Below, piece by piece: positions 7,661 to 17,809 of a stretch of DNA of 50,574 nucleotides. The DNA is from Bacteroidales bacterium. GTDB taxonomy: Bacteria > Bacteroidota > Bacteroidia > Bacteroidales > WCHB1-69. Below the pieces are notes generated by a model that searched no databases, was not told the DNA's origin, and saw only the letters and a list, made by a program, of their open reading frames with translations. Location of the stretch: the NCBI GenBank assembly GCA_017615595.1, contig JAFZZT010000008.1:1-50574 (forward strand). Reading direction: 5' to 3'. Position 1 is the stretch's first letter, and every line of letters starts with the position of its first letter. Position numbers and translations under genes: made by a program.

Positions 7661-9799
7661 TCAGGAAGGATTTACCAAGGCGAGGTTGATGCGTTTGCGG
7701 TCCATCTCGACTCCCACCACGCGGACGGTCACCTTCTGGTTGACGTGGACCACCTCGGAGGGGTGGCTCACGCGGCGGTCGGAGAGCTTGCTGACGTGGA
7801 TCAGTCCGTCCTGGTGCACGCCCACATCCACAAAGCATCCGAAGTTGGTGACATTGGTCACGATGCCGGGCAGTTCCATGCCGGGCTGGAGGTCTTCTAT
7901 CTTATGGACGTTCTTGTCGAATTCGAACATCTCGAAGGAGGTGCGGGGGTCGCGGCCGGGCTTCTCGAGCTCGCGGCGGATGTCGGTCAGGGTAGGCAGG
8001 CCCACCTTGTCGGTGATGAACTCTTCGAGGACGATCTGTTTGCGCAGGTCGGCATTCTTCATCAGCTGGGGCACGTCGCAGCCGCAGCGGGCGGCCATCT
8101 TCTCCACGATGGCATAGCTCTCGGGATGCACCGCGCTGCCGTCAAGCGGGTTCTGAGCATTGCGGATGCGCAGGAAGCCGGCGGCCTGCTCGAAGGCCTT
8201 GGCGCCGAAGCGGGGCACCTGTTTGAGCTCCTCGCGGCTGGCAAAGGCGCCGTGCTCGTTGCGATAGCTGACGATGTTCTGCGCCAAGGCCGGGCCCACG
8301 CCGGAGACATACGACAGCAGCTCCTTGCTGGCGGTGTTCAGCTCCACGCCCACCTGGTTGACACAGCTCTCCACCGTCTTCTCCAGACTCTCCTGCAGCC
8401 GTTTCTGGTTGACATCGTGCTGATACTGCCCCACCCCGATGGCTTTGGGGTCGATCTTGACGAGCTCCGCCAGCGGGTCCATGAGACGGCGGCCTATGGA
8501 GACGGCGCCGCGCACGGTCACGTCGTAGTTGGGGAACTCCTCGCGCGCCACGGGCGAGGCGGAATAGACGGAGGCACCGCTCTCGTTGACCATGTAGGCC
8601 TTCACATCCCGCTCAAAGGGGATGAACTTGACAAACTTCTCAGTCTCGCGCCCCGCGGTGCCGTTGCCGATGGCGATGGCGTCCACCTTATATTGCAGCA
8701 CCAGCCGTTTCAGCTTGTCGGAAGCCAACTTGTACTGCGCCACGGGCGGGTGCGGGTAGATGGTCTCGTTGTACAGCAGCTGTCCTTGCGGGTCGAGGAT
8801 GACGACCTTGCAGCCGGTGCGGAACCCCGGGTCGATGGCCAAGGTGGTGACCTGTCCCAGCGGGGCGGCCATCAGCAGCTGCCGCAGGTTATCGACGAAC
8901 ACCTTGATGGCTTCCGTGTCGGCCTTCTCCTTGTAGAGCTTGCGCATCTCCGTCTCCATCTGGGGTTGCAAGAGTCGCTTGTAGGCATCCTGGGCGGCCA
9001 TCCAGAGCTGTTCGGCGGAGTTGCTGTTGTTACGGATGAGCTTACGGCGTATGGCGGAGAGGGTCTTCTCCTCATCGGGCGCGATGGTCAGGCGGAGGAT
9101 GCCCTCCTCCTCACCACGCAACATGGCCAGGACGCGATGGGACGGCGCCTTGGGCAGGAACTCGCTGGCATTATAGTAGATACGGAACTTCTCCTCCTCG
9201 TCCACCTTGTCCTTGACCTGCTTGGAGGTGATGCGGCTATGCTGTTGGAAGGTGTTGCGGAGCATGGCGCGGAGCTGCGTGTTCTCACTCAGCCGTTCGG
9301 CGAGGATGTCGCGCGCGCCCGCCAGGGCCGCGTCTGCGTCCGGCACCTCCTTGGCGGGGTTGATGAAAGGCTTGACGGTCTTGGCCATATCCACTTGCTG
9401 CTGGGCAGACAGAATCTTGGCCAGCGGTTCGAGACCGCGCTCGACAGCCACCGAAGCACGGGTCTTGCGCTTCGGGCGGTATGGCAGATAAAGGTCTTCG
9501 AGTTCACTCATAGAGGCTGCTTGCTGGAACTTCGCTTCCAGCTCGGGGGTCAGCTTGCCCTGTTCCCGCACCGAGTCGAGGATGGCCGCGCGCCGTTTCT
9601 CCATCTCCATCAAACGGGCATAGCGCGTCTGGATCTGTTCGATCTGGACCTCATCGAGACTGCCCGTGGCCTCTTTACGATAACGGGATATGAAGGGGAT
9701 GGTGGCGCCGCCGTTCAGCAGGTCCAACGTGTTGCGCACCTGCTCTTCCTGCAGGCCCATTTCTTGCGCGATAATGGGGATGAAATCTTTGATATCCAT
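7661..9799 (-). CDS. tex: Tex-family RNA-binding transcription accessory protein
   Basis: A 712-residue cytosolic nucleic-acid-binding protein with the full Tex architecture. The N-terminal helical region has the hallmark GATIPFISRYRKEATGSLDEVQI (about residues 31-53). A YqgF/RNase H-like domain follows at about 320-450 (LAIDPGFRTGCKVV), then helix-hairpin-helix motifs at about 500-560 (LLSYVSGVGPALAQNIV, VPRFGAKAFEQAAGFLRI). A C-terminal S1 domain lies at about 637-705 (GIVTNVTNFGCFVDVGVHQDGL). Tex proteins act with RNA polymerase and in RNA metabolism in several bacteria. The gene follows the T9SS type B cargo gene by 13 bp and precedes DUF4298 by 11 bp, so it is likely part of a long transcript started before gltX. 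Confidence 0.96.
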   Translation of the reverse strand: MDIKDFIPIIAQEMGLQEEQVRNTLDLLNGGATIPFISRYRKEATGSLDEVQIEQIQTRYARLMEMEKRRAAILDSVREQGKLTPELEAKFQQAASMSELEDLYLPYRPKRKTRASVAVERGLEPLAKILSAQQQVDMAKTVKPFINPAKEVPDADAALAGARDILAERLSENTQLRAMLRNTFQQHSRITSKQVKDKVDEEEKFRIYYNASEFLPKAPSHRVLAMLRGEEEGILRLTIAPDEEKTLSAIRRKLIRNNSNSAEQLWMAAQDAYKRLLQPQMETEMRKLYKEKADTEAIKVFVDNLRQLLMAAPLGQVTTLAIDPGFRTGCKVVILDPQGQLLYNETIYPHPPVAQYKLASDKLKRLVLQYKVDAIAIGNGTAGRETEKFVKFIPFERDVKAYMVNESGASVYSASPVAREEFPNYDVTVRGAVSIGRRLMDPLAELVKIDPKAIGVGQYQHDVNQKRLQESLEKTVESCVNQVGVELNTASKELLSYVSGVGPALAQNIVSYRNEHGAFASREELKQVPRFGAKAFEQAAGFLRIRNAQNPLDGSAVHPESYAIVEKMAARCGCDVPQLMKNADLRKQIVLEEFITDKVGLPTLTDIRRELEKPGRDPRTSFEMFEFDKNVHKIEDLQPGMELPGIVTNVTNFGCFVDVGVHQDGLIHVSKLSDRRVSHPSEVVHVNQKVTVRVVGVEMDRKRINLALVNPS

Positions 9800-9812
9800 A
9801 AAAAAGATCTGT

Positions 9813-12146
9813 TTACCTTATCAGCATCACTTCGCCCTCGCGGACGTAGGTATAGTTCGGATCGGCGTACTTGGCGTAGGTGATGCGCCACACATAGACA
9901 CCGGTCTGCACGTTCTTGCCGTTGACAGTGCCGTCCCAGCCCTGATCGATGCTGTTGGTCATAAAGAAAAGCTCTCCGGTACGGTTATAGATCTCCAGCT
10001 GATAGGAGGCCACCTCGTTGACCACGGGCAGGAAAATCTCGTTGTTGCCATCGTTGTTGGGGGTGAAGGCATTGGGCACCCAAAGGGCAAAGTTATCGAC
10101 CACGGGCACAATCATCGTGGTGTCGTCAGCGCAGCCGTCACCATTGGTCACGGTAAGGCGCACCAGCATATTCTCGCTGTTCAGGACATGGTAGGCATGC
10201 ACAGGATCGGTCTCGTAAGAGGTGCCGCCGTCTCCGAACAGCCACTGGTAGTTGGTGATATTGTCGCCTTCCGACAGATTGAAGAAGGTGACAGGCTGTC
10301 CATTCTGGGCCTCGTCCGGAGTGAAGGTGAAACTGGCGTGTGGGAAGTCGGCCACATGGATCGCGTGTGTCAACAGGATGGAATCGTTGCAGCCAGGGGC
10401 CGAAGAGAGCCACAGGTTGACATCATAATAGCCGAAATCGGGCAACGTCAGATGTGCGTAATTGGTGGAGTCGATGATTGTGATGGTGTCATTGGTCAGT
10501 GTCCAGACAATACTACAGCCCTCGGGAATGTCCTGGGCCGTCAGCACCACCGGCAGGGGCGAGCACCCGAATGTCGGGGTGACGACCGGATTGGCGACTG
10601 GCTGTTCGGTGATCTCCACGCTGATGTTGGCGGTATCCGACATGCATTCCCAGTAGTCGGTGGCCGTCAGATGGAGTGTCACGTCAGAGGTGATGGAGCA
10701 AGACGTGGTCATGCTGTTGGGATCGTCCACCGCATCTTCTTCCAGCCAGTGGAATGTGATGGGCATCGGGCCGCCGCCCTCCACCACAGAGGTCAGCTCC
10801 GTGCATTCGTGGCACGCCTTGAAGGTCGTGTCGGTAAGCTGCACCTTGGGGTTGGGCATCAGCACAAAGACCAGCGTATCATACTGGTCATCGTCCGCAT
10901 AGAGTTGACAGTAATCCGTGAAAACATACAATTCCACCGTCTTGGGCGTAGTGAATGTCGCATCGGGATTAATGACCAGTTTCACATGCAATTCAAGCGA
11001 ATCCTGAAAAGAGAAGGAGCTGTTATTCTGATCCAGATTGATCGGATTGCCATTGTTACCTGTTCTGGTCAGGAAATAGTCGGTGCCTACGCTGGCATTG
11101 CCGCCAAAGCCGAACTCCAGGGTATAGGCAGTCATGTTGGGACGCGGCAAGTCGAAGACGATGTCGGCGGACTTGCAATTCTGCACTAATGTGTCGCCGT
11201 TATGGAGTGTATCTGTGGGTGAAGAGGCTATCGCTCCTTCTGCAAAAGCTTCGACTTCAATTTTAGGACTATAGAAACTTCCCTCCTCCAAGAAAACGCC
11301 AGAATCGAATGCGTTATCACCCACATTACAAATAGAAAGATGCATATCATACGTTTGACAAGCCAGTATCACGGCCTGGGCTGCCAATTTAACCGTGTAA
11401 CCATCAAATTCCACGCCCGGCGTACCAGTGGTGTGATTGGCCACATAATACGTTTGGTAGGTTCCGTTTTGACAGCCTGAAGCAGATCCTGAAGTGTAAC
11501 CGCCATTGAGGTTATTGATGGTCACGGGAAGAACGGTTCCTGGGATGATGGCTACATTCTTGTGACTTGGCATGAAAGTCACGGGATCATAACCATCCAG
11601 ATAGAAAGCGAACACATCATTGAACGATGAACAAACATATTCGGGGTACTCATCGGACGCGAACACATAGTTAAAGGAGAAGGTATCGGCAAAGGCGATA
11701 AATTGAAAATCCAACACGCTACATGCCCCGAGATCGTCAGAGGCAAGATTCACAAGCTGAGGGTCATGATAGACCAAGTTAGTGGCGACTGGCTGACTGG
11801 ATCCGCCAGCAGAGTTAGGACCATTAGCGACTGACACGTTGCCGGTAGTCATGATCAGTCCTGTGGAAATAGGGAAGTTAAAGCCATTGCTGTTGAAGGT
11901 CCCGATCTGGGCTGTGGCCACATTGTTGGTACTATTGTTGAATTTAGCGGCGTTCAGCTGCATGACACCGCCGCCGTTCATGTGGATGTTTCCTCCACTC
12001 AAAAGCACGCCATCACCTGCCAGATGGGCTTGGACGATAGTGTTGGGCGACTGGCCAGCCAAAGACGAGGTGGTCAGGTTCTGCGCGCGCACCGTTCCGG
12101 CAAGCGCCACCAACAAACCGACCAACAGGAAAATCATTCTTTTCAT
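9813..12146 (-). CDS. Surface protein with choice-of-anchor L, PKD and T9SS type B sorting domains
   Basis: A 777-residue protein. The signal peptide is MKRMIFLLVGLLVALAGTVRAQ. An in-frame ATG at 12170 would add 8 residues and overlaps the gltX stop as TAATG. I prefer 12146, because it puts the Lys-Arg at the start of the signal peptide. Domains: choice-of-anchor L at about 35-280 (GLIMTTGNVS, FNYVFASDEYPEYVCSSFNDVFAFYLDG); Ig-like/PKD regions at about 430-680 (YQWLFGDGGTSYETDPVHAY); and a gliding-motility-associated C-terminal domain (CHU_C, type B) over the last 90 residues (WVPNAFTPNNDGNNEIFLP, YNRTGELFF, GWDGTVNG, GVYVWRITYA). It is expected to be exported by the T9SS. It lies between gltX and tex, an unusual place for a surface protein. 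Confidence 0.9.
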   Translation of the reverse strand: MKRMIFLLVGLLVALAGTVRAQNLTTSSLAGQSPNTIVQAHLAGDGVLLSGGNIHMNGGGVMQLNAAKFNNSTNNVATAQIGTFNSNGFNFPISTGLIMTTGNVSVANGPNSAGGSSQPVATNLVYHDPQLVNLASDDLGACSVLDFQFIAFADTFSFNYVFASDEYPEYVCSSFNDVFAFYLDGYDPVTFMPSHKNVAIIPGTVLPVTINNLNGGYTSGSASGCQNGTYQTYYVANHTTGTPGVEFDGYTVKLAAQAVILACQTYDMHLSICNVGDNAFDSGVFLEEGSFYSPKIEVEAFAEGAIASSPTDTLHNGDTLVQNCKSADIVFDLPRPNMTAYTLEFGFGGNASVGTDYFLTRTGNNGNPINLDQNNSSFSFQDSLELHVKLVINPDATFTTPKTVELYVFTDYCQLYADDDQYDTLVFVLMPNPKVQLTDTTFKACHECTELTSVVEGGGPMPITFHWLEEDAVDDPNSMTTSCSITSDVTLHLTATDYWECMSDTANISVEITEQPVANPVVTPTFGCSPLPVVLTAQDIPEGCSIVWTLTNDTITIIDSTNYAHLTLPDFGYYDVNLWLSSAPGCNDSILLTHAIHVADFPHASFTFTPDEAQNGQPVTFFNLSEGDNITNYQWLFGDGGTSYETDPVHAYHVLNSENMLVRLTVTNGDGCADDTTMIVPVVDNFALWVPNAFTPNNDGNNEIFLPVVNEVASYQLEIYNRTGELFFMTNSIDQGWDGTVNGKNVQTGVYVWRITYAKYADPNYTYVREGEVMLIR

Positions 12147-12169
12147 AAAATCAGTAATGGGTATTATCA

Positions 12170-13684
12170 TTATCCTTCAATCACTTGAATAGCTTTATCA
12201 AGACGGGCACGGACCTCCTGGACGCCAATCACGCCGATCATGGTGAAGAGCTCGGGGCCGCGGGCGGCACCCACGATAGCCAGTCGGAGACTGTTGAGCA
12301 CCTGACCCATGTTCAGCTCATGGTCGGCGATGTACTGCATCACCGCATCATGGGCTTGCTGCTGGTCGTAGGGTTCAAACGACTCGATAATCGGCATCAC
12401 CTCTTGCAAGATGGAGCCCATCCCCTCTTTCCAGCGTTTCTTCACCGCCTGCGGATCGTACTCTGTCGGGGCCACGAAGAAGTAGCAGGCCTGATCCCAG
12501 AAGTCGTTCACGAAGTTCAGCCGGTCTTTAACCAAATCTATGACGTTTTGGAGGTATGAATTATTGCACTCGACACCATGATTTTTCAAGATGGGCAGCA
12601 TATAAGGGGCCAACTCTTCGGCTGACTTCTGCTGGATATACTCATGGTTGAACCACTTGGCCTTGTCGAGGGAGAACTTGGCGCCCGACTTGCTGATCTT
12701 GTCGATGGAGAAAAGATCCGTGAGGGTCTCCAGAGACATCATCTCCTGGTCGTTGCCGGGGTTCCAGCCAAGCAGGGCGAGCATGTTGATGACGGCCTCG
12801 GGCAGATAGCCGCTCTCGCGGTAGCCGGAAGAGGTCTCGCCGCTCTTGGGGTCGTTCCACTGCAATGGGAAGACCGGGAAGCCGAGGCGGTCGCCGTCTC
12901 GTTTGCTGAGCTTGCCGTTGCCATCGGGTTTGAGCAGCAGGGGCAGGTGGGCGAACTGAGGCGCCTCCCAGCTGAAGGCCTTATAGAGCATCACATGCAG
13001 CGGCGCCGAGGGCAGCCACTCCTCGCCACGGATCACATGGGTGATCTTCATCAGATGGTCATCCACGATATTGGCCAGATGGTAGGTCGGCATGCCGTCA
13101 GACTTGTACAAGACCTTGTCGTCCAACAGATCTGAGTTGATGACCACCTCGCCACGGATCAAGTCGTGCACATGGATGTCGGTATTCTCGGGATATTTGA
13201 AACGGACCACGAAGGCATCGCCGCGCTGCAGTCGCGTCTGCACCTCCTCCTCACTCAACGTCAAGGAGTTGCACATCTGCAAACGGGTGTGCACGTCGTA
13301 TTGGAAGGTCTTCTTCTGACTCTCGGCCTCCTTGCGTTTGGCATCCAGCATCTCGGGCGTGTCGAAGGCATAGTAAGCCCAGCCGTCAGCCACCAGCTGC
13401 TCCGCGTAGGGCTTGTAGAGGGCCTTGCGCTCCGACTGGCGATAGGGACCGTAGTCGCCGCCGATGCCGACACCCTCGTCAAAGGGGATGCCCAGCCATT
13501 GGAAAGCTTCGATGATATATTGTTCGGCACCCGGCACAAAGCGTGTCTGGTCGGTATCCTCGATACGGAGAAGGAGGGTGCCGTTGTTTTTCTTGGCAAA
13601 AAGGTAGTTGTACAAGGCTGTTCTGACGCCTCCGATATGGAGGGGACCCGTAGGACTCGGGGCAAATCTAACTCTCGGATTCAT
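12170..13684 (-). CDS. gltX: Glutamate--tRNA ligase
   Basis: A 504-residue class I aminoacyl-tRNA synthetase that charges tRNA-Glu. The signature [24 protein letters not shown] begins at residue 6 and contains the HIGH-type motif. The KMSKS-type motif is KLSKR at 258-262. Length fits bacterial GluRS. The frame is open to an ATG at 13705, but the ATG at 13684 gives the normal family start ([10 protein letters not shown]). A -7 box at 13703-13710 would overlap the upstream start, which further supports 13684. It heads a tightly packed minus-strand run whose second gene, a T9SS cargo, overlaps or directly follows the stop. Confidence 0.97.
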   Translation of the reverse strand: MNPRVRFAPSPTGPLHIGGVRTALYNYLFAKKNNGTLLLRIEDTDQTRFVPGAEQYIIEAFQWLGIPFDEGVGIGGDYGPYRQSERKALYKPYAEQLVADGWAYYAFDTPEMLDAKRKEAESQKKTFQYDVHTRLQMCNSLTLSEEEVQTRLQRGDAFVVRFKYPENTDIHVHDLIRGEVVINSDLLDDKVLYKSDGMPTYHLANIVDDHLMKITHVIRGEEWLPSAPLHVMLYKAFSWEAPQFAHLPLLLKPDGNGKLSKRDGDRLGFPVFPLQWNDPKSGETSSGYRESGYLPEAVINMLALLGWNPGNDQEMMSLETLTDLFSIDKISKSGAKFSLDKAKWFNHEYIQQKSAEELAPYMLPILKNHGVECNNSYLQNVIDLVKDRLNFVNDFWDQACYFFVAPTEYDPQAVKKRWKEGMGSILQEVMPIIESFEPYDQQQAHDAVMQYIADHELNMGQVLNSLRLAIVGAARGPELFTMIGVIGVQEVRARLDKAIQVIEG

Positions 13685-13702
13685 ACTTATTATTTTAGGC
13701 CG

Positions 13703-13710
13703 CAAAATTA
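13703..13710 (-). promoter_or_regulatory. Probable -7 box for gltX
   Basis: On the minus strand the sequence reads TAATTTTG, matching TAnnTTTG. It predicts transcription starting roughly 12 bases before the chosen ATG at 13684, a short leader. The position makes the alternative ATG at 13705 unlikely. Confidence 0.55.
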
Positions 13711-13756
13711 CAAAAAATCCCTTATATTTTTTCCACCTTCCTTACAAGAAAAATGT

Positions 13757-13764
13757 TATATTTG
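13757..13764 (+). promoter_or_regulatory. Probable -7 box for the C25 peptidase gene
   Basis: TATATTTG matches TAnnTTTG, 72 bases before the ATG at 13837. A T-rich run, but no clean TTTG, lies about 25 bases upstream. It is divergent from the gltX promoter, with 46 bp between the two boxes. Confidence 0.5.
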
Positions 13765-13836
13765 CCGTTTCATTTTTATCGTTTATTTATCGATCCTAAC
13801 TTCTTAATTGATTAATATTTAAAAACATCTGTTATA

Positions 13837-16800
13837 ATGAAGAAAAGTATTTTCACGTTCGTGTTGCTGTCCCTGTTTGCCTTCATGACGGCACAAGAGT
13901 ACACCATCACGCAGAACTCCATGAACAAATTATCCATCGAGTTCAACATTCCGAAGATGGCCACCGGCACCTACAAGTCTGGTGCAGACCTGTACACCTC
14001 CCTGACCATGGAGGGTTACCTTCCTTCCACGGAAGTGGGCAGTCCTGCGTTGCCCGTGCTCACCAAGCTGATAGAGGTTCCGTTGTGCGAGGACGTCAAC
14101 GTCAACATTGTCTCTGCCGACTATGCGGAATACGATGCTGCCGAGCTGGGCATCACCCATGCCGTCAAGCCTTGCCAGCAGAGCTATCCCAAATCTTACA
14201 ACGGCGATCGTCCGTTCAACAAGAACGAGATCATCTACCATACCAATGCGTTTTATGTCACCCAACCGGAGGTGGTCATGGCCCATCTGATTGGAACCAT
14301 GCGTGATGTGAACATGGCCAACGTGACGGTAAGTCCTGTCGCCTACAACCCTGTCACCAACCGCATCCGCCTGTACAGTCACATCAGCGTGGAGATCACC
14401 TACGAGAACGCCAACATCCCCGCCACGCTGGAGATGAAGGACAAATACTACAGTCCGTTGTTCCACGCAGCCTCCGAGGCGGTCATCAACCCCCTCCAGG
14501 AGCGTGACGAGTTCAACGTCTCCCCCATCAAATATTTGATCATTGCCAACAACATGTTTGTCAATGATGAGAATCTGGCCAACTTCGTCAACTGGAAAAG
14601 ACGCATCGGCTACATCGTGGAGGTAGCCAACACCAGCACCATCGGCACCACCACCACGGCCATCAAGAACTACATCGTGTCGGAGTACACGAATGCCACC
14701 GCGGAGAACCCCGCCCCGACCTTCATCTTGCTTGTCGGCGACGTCGCCCAGGTGCCCACCTTCACTGGTACCGCCTCTTCGCACAAGACCGACCTTTACT
14801 ACGCCACCTGGACCACCGGCGACAACCTCCCGGACTGTTATTACGGCCGTTTCTCTGCGCAGAACATCAGCCAGCTGACCCCGCAGATTGACAAGTCGTT
14901 GATGTACGAGCAGTACACCATGCCGGATCCTTCCTACTTAGGCAAGGCCGTTCTGATTGCAGGCACCGACAACAGCTGGTCCCCCACCCATGCCAACGGC
15001 CAGATCAACTACATCTTCGACAACTACATCAACACCACCACTACCGACCACACCTACACCACCGTGTACAAGCATCTGTACAACTGTTCCGGCCAGGCTG
15101 CCACCATCCGTCAAGAGATTGGAGCCGGCTGCGGTTGGGCCAACTACACGGCTCATGGATCCACTTCCGGTTGGGCAGATCCTGGCTTCAGCACCTCCCA
15201 GATCTCTGCCATGAACAACGAAGACAAATACGGCTTCATGATTGGCAACTGCTGCCAGTCGAACACCTTCAACGAGTCCGAGTGTTTTGGAGAAGGCTTG
15301 CTGCGTGCCAACAAGAAAGGTGCGGTAGGTTATATCGGTGGCTCCAACAACACCTATTGGGATGAGGACTACTATTGGGCTGTCGGCGTGCGCAGCAGCG
15401 TTTTGGCCAACACCAACTACGACGCCACCCATCTGGGGGCCTACGACAGACTCTTCCACACCCATGGTGAGAGCCACAGCGTATGGGCCACCAGCATCAC
15501 GGGCTACATGACGGCCGGCAACCTGGCGGTAGAGTCGTCCAACTCCACCGGCAAGCTTTATTACTGGGAAATCTACCATCTGATGGGCGATCCTTCCTTG
15601 AGACCTTATCTGGGCATACCTGACGTCATGAATGTCAACGCGGCGGACGCCATCGTGGTAGGCAGCACGCAGTACGATGTGCAGGCTCCGGCATACGCCT
15701 ACGTTGCTTTGACCCACAACGACGAGTTGGTGGCGGCAGCCTTCACTGATGCCAGCGGCCATGCCACTCTCACCTTCGCCGCCATTAACGAGCCGGGCAC
15801 CTACGAGCTGGCCGTCGGCGCGCAGAACTACGTCCAATACTTCCAGATGGTGCAGGTGATTGCCCCCACGGGTCCATATGTGGCGGTCTCCTCCGCAGCA
15901 TTGTCATCCAACAGCATCCCGACCCCGGGTGCTCCCATCTCCATCGACATCACCCTGACCAACTATGGTGTGGCAGCCGCCTCCAACGTGACGACCACCA
16001 TCGCCAGCAACACGCCTGGCGTCACCATCGTCCAAGGCTCTGTCAACGACAACAGCCTGGCGGCTGATGCCAGCGTGACGCACAACAACGCCTTCTCTGC
16101 GGTGCTGCCTTCCGATGTCACAGACGGTGAGACCGTGAGCTTCATCATCACCACCACCGCCGGCTCCACCGTCACCACCAAGTCCATGAACGTGACCGTG
16201 GTGGCTCCGAAGCTTGTCATCAACAACACCACCCTCCAGAATAGCAATGGATCGGCCAACTTCGCGCCCGGCGACCTCGTCAACGTGACGGTGGAATACG
16301 CCAACACCGGCCATGCCACCATCACCAATGCCATGCTTCATCTCATCAGCCATTACAGCCCCGTGACGGTGAGCACCCCCGCGCAAGCCATCACCGACTT
16401 GGCTGCCGGCGCCACCGCCACCGCCCAGTATCAGGTCTCCATCAGCGCCTCCGTGCCCGACATGCTCATCATACCGCTCTACATCAAAGGTGTGATGGGT
16501 GACGTGTTGACGGTGGACACCATCTACCTCTCCGTGGGCAACGCCATGGAGACTTTCGAGAGTGGCGACCTGACCGCCTTCGCATGGCAAAACAACAACA
16601 ACCCCTGGTTCGTCACCAACTTCTCCCCCTACGCCGGCTCCTACTGCGCACGTTCCAAACAAAGCCTCGGCAACAGCTCACAGTCTGAGCTCTCCATCAC
16701 CTTGACGGCTGTATCCAGCGGCACCATGTCCTTCTTCCGCAAGGTGTCCTCCGAAGGCGGCTACGACTTCTTCCGCTTCTTCATCGATGGCGTGGAGAAA

Positions 16801-17238
16801 GACAGCCAGTCCGGCAACATCGGCTGGTCACAGGTATCCTTCCCCGTTTCTGCGGGAACCCACACCTACAAATTCAGATATGTCAAAGACTACTCCGCCA
16901 CGGACGGCAGCGACTGCGCCTGGATCGACAACGTCTCCTTCCCCGGTGTCGGAGAGATGTGCGTGGAAGACCTCGACGACAACGTTGACGTGAATTCCTA
17001 CAGCGACCTCCAATTCAACGTCTTCCCGAACCCGACCACGGGCTTGCTGAACGTTCAATGCTCCGTGCCAGTCCAGCAGATTGTCATCTATGACCTGAGC
17101 GGTCGCCAAGTGGCCCAGGAGAACGCTTCGGGCGCACAGCACACCCTCAACGTCAACCATTTGACCAGCGGTGTATATTTCGTCAGAATCATCACCGAAG
17201 ACAACACCTCTTCTGTCTCCAAATTCATCAAGAAATAA
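13837..17238 (+). CDS. Gingipain-like C25 cysteine peptidase with T9SS type A sorting domain
   Basis: An 1133-residue secreted protease. Order: signal peptide (1-19); a gingipain-type propeptide (about 20-225, with GYLPSTEVGSPALPVLTK); and the C25 catalytic domain (about 230-600). The dyad is visible as His440 in NYTAHGSTSGW and Cys473 in IGNCCQSNTF (Cys472 is adjacent). The 33-residue spacing equals that of His211/Cys244 in mature RgpB. The catalytic domain ends in LMGDPSLRPYLG. Ig-like/CARDB-like repeats (about 610-900) and a jelly-roll/MAM-like domain (about 905-1040, ending DCAWIDNVSFPG) follow. The T9SS type A tail has FNVFPNPTTGLLNV, VIYDLSGRQV, LTSGVYFVRI and a terminal KFIKK. Arg or Lys specificity cannot be read by eye. 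The DUF1599 gene starts 2 bp after its stop. Confidence 0.94.
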   Translation: MKKSIFTFVLLSLFAFMTAQEYTITQNSMNKLSIEFNIPKMATGTYKSGADLYTSLTMEGYLPSTEVGSPALPVLTKLIEVPLCEDVNVNIVSADYAEYDAAELGITHAVKPCQQSYPKSYNGDRPFNKNEIIYHTNAFYVTQPEVVMAHLIGTMRDVNMANVTVSPVAYNPVTNRIRLYSHISVEITYENANIPATLEMKDKYYSPLFHAASEAVINPLQERDEFNVSPIKYLIIANNMFVNDENLANFVNWKRRIGYIVEVANTSTIGTTTTAIKNYIVSEYTNATAENPAPTFILLVGDVAQVPTFTGTASSHKTDLYYATWTTGDNLPDCYYGRFSAQNISQLTPQIDKSLMYEQYTMPDPSYLGKAVLIAGTDNSWSPTHANGQINYIFDNYINTTTTDHTYTTVYKHLYNCSGQAATIRQEIGAGCGWANYTAHGSTSGWADPGFSTSQISAMNNEDKYGFMIGNCCQSNTFNESECFGEGLLRANKKGAVGYIGGSNNTYWDEDYYWAVGVRSSVLANTNYDATHLGAYDRLFHTHGESHSVWATSITGYMTAGNLAVESSNSTGKLYYWEIYHLMGDPSLRPYLGIPDVMNVNAADAIVVGSTQYDVQAPAYAYVALTHNDELVAAAFTDASGHATLTFAAINEPGTYELAVGAQNYVQYFQMVQVIAPTGPYVAVSSAALSSNSIPTPGAPISIDITLTNYGVAAASNVTTTIASNTPGVTIVQGSVNDNSLAADASVTHNNAFSAVLPSDVTDGETVSFIITTTAGSTVTTKSMNVTVVAPKLVINNTTLQNSNGSANFAPGDLVNVTVEYANTGHATITNAMLHLISHYSPVTVSTPAQAITDLAAGATATAQYQVSISASVPDMLIIPLYIKGVMGDVLTVDTIYLSVGNAMETFESGDLTAFAWQNNNNPWFVTNFSPYAGSYCARSKQSLGNSSQSELSITLTAVSSGTMSFFRKVSSEGGYDFFRFFIDGVEKDSQSGNIGWSQVSFPVSAGTHTYKFRYVKDYSATDGSDCAWIDNVSFPGVGEMCVEDLDDNVDVNSYSDLQFNVFPNPTTGLLNVQCSVPVQQIVIYDLSGRQVAQENASGAQHTLNVNHLTSGVYFVRIITEDNTSSVSKFIKK

Positions 17239-17240
17239 TC

Positions 17241-17801
17241 ATGGCTGACACCTTAGCGCAATACGAGACCTTAGTCGGACAGTGTCTGGAGCTCTTCTCC
17301 GCGAAGGCGAAGGACTACGGCACCGCATGGCGCATCCTGCGGCTGCCCTCCCTGACCGACCAGATATACATCAAAGCCCAACGCATCCGCAGCATCCAGG
17401 AGAAGGGTGAGGCCAAGGTAAACGAAGGCATCATCCCTGAGTTCATCGGCATCGTCAACTACTCCGTCATGGCCCTCATCCAGCTGGAGATCGGCGTCGC
17501 CAACTCCTCCGAGGAAATCGACATGGACGTGGACGAGGTCACCAAGCTCTACGACAAGTACATCCACCAGGCCAAAGACCTGATGAGCAACAAGAACCAC
17601 GACTACGGCGAGGCGTGGCGCCAGATGCGTATCAGCTCCATCACCGACATCATCCTGATGAAGATCTTCCGGCTGAAGTCCATCGAAGACCATCAGGGCA
17701 AGACGATCGTCTCCGAGGGCATGGACGCCAACTACTACGACATCATCAACTATGCGATGTTCTGTCTCATCCGTTTAGTCATCGAAAAAGAACAACAATA
17801 A
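17241..17801 (+). CDS. DUF1599 protein with two tandem domains
   Basis: A 186-residue cytosolic protein consisting of two copies of one helical domain. The first, at about 8-85, contains AKAKDYGTAWRILRLPSLTDQIYIKAQRIRSIQ; the second, at about 108-183, contains NKNHDYGEAWRQMRISSITDIILMKIFRLKSIE. Each ends in a conserved segment (FIGIVNYSVMALIQL and YDIINYAMFCLIRL). This is DUF1599, widespread in Bacteroidota and related by context to nucleotide metabolism; its function is not established. It lies 2 bp after the C25 peptidase stop and 8 bp before the next start, so it is surely co-transcribed. Confidence 0.93.
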   Translation: MADTLAQYETLVGQCLELFSAKAKDYGTAWRILRLPSLTDQIYIKAQRIRSIQEKGEAKVNEGIIPEFIGIVNYSVMALIQLEIGVANSSEEIDMDVDEVTKLYDKYIHQAKDLMSNKNHDYGEAWRQMRISSITDIILMKIFRLKSIEDHQGKTIVSEGMDANYYDIINYAMFCLIRLVIEKEQQ

Positions 17802-17809
17802 ACATCATC

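Noticed and set aside
7650..7838. N-terminal extension of the DUF4298 protein by 63 codons
   Set aside because: It overlaps the S1 domain coding region of tex, and the ATG at 7649 gives the family's normal length.
7745..9883. A 712-codon open frame antisense to tex, by coincidence the same length
   Set aside because: It mirrors a well-conserved gene, its translation is a His/Val/Asp/Leu-rich antisense pattern without any recognisable motif, and it continues past the gene into the spacer. It is a shadow of GC-biased codon use.
17615..17809. Extension of the DoxX-family gene upstream into DUF1599
   Set aside because: It overlaps a conserved DUF1599 repeat in another frame; the ATG at 17810 directly follows the upstream stop and opens the first membrane helix.
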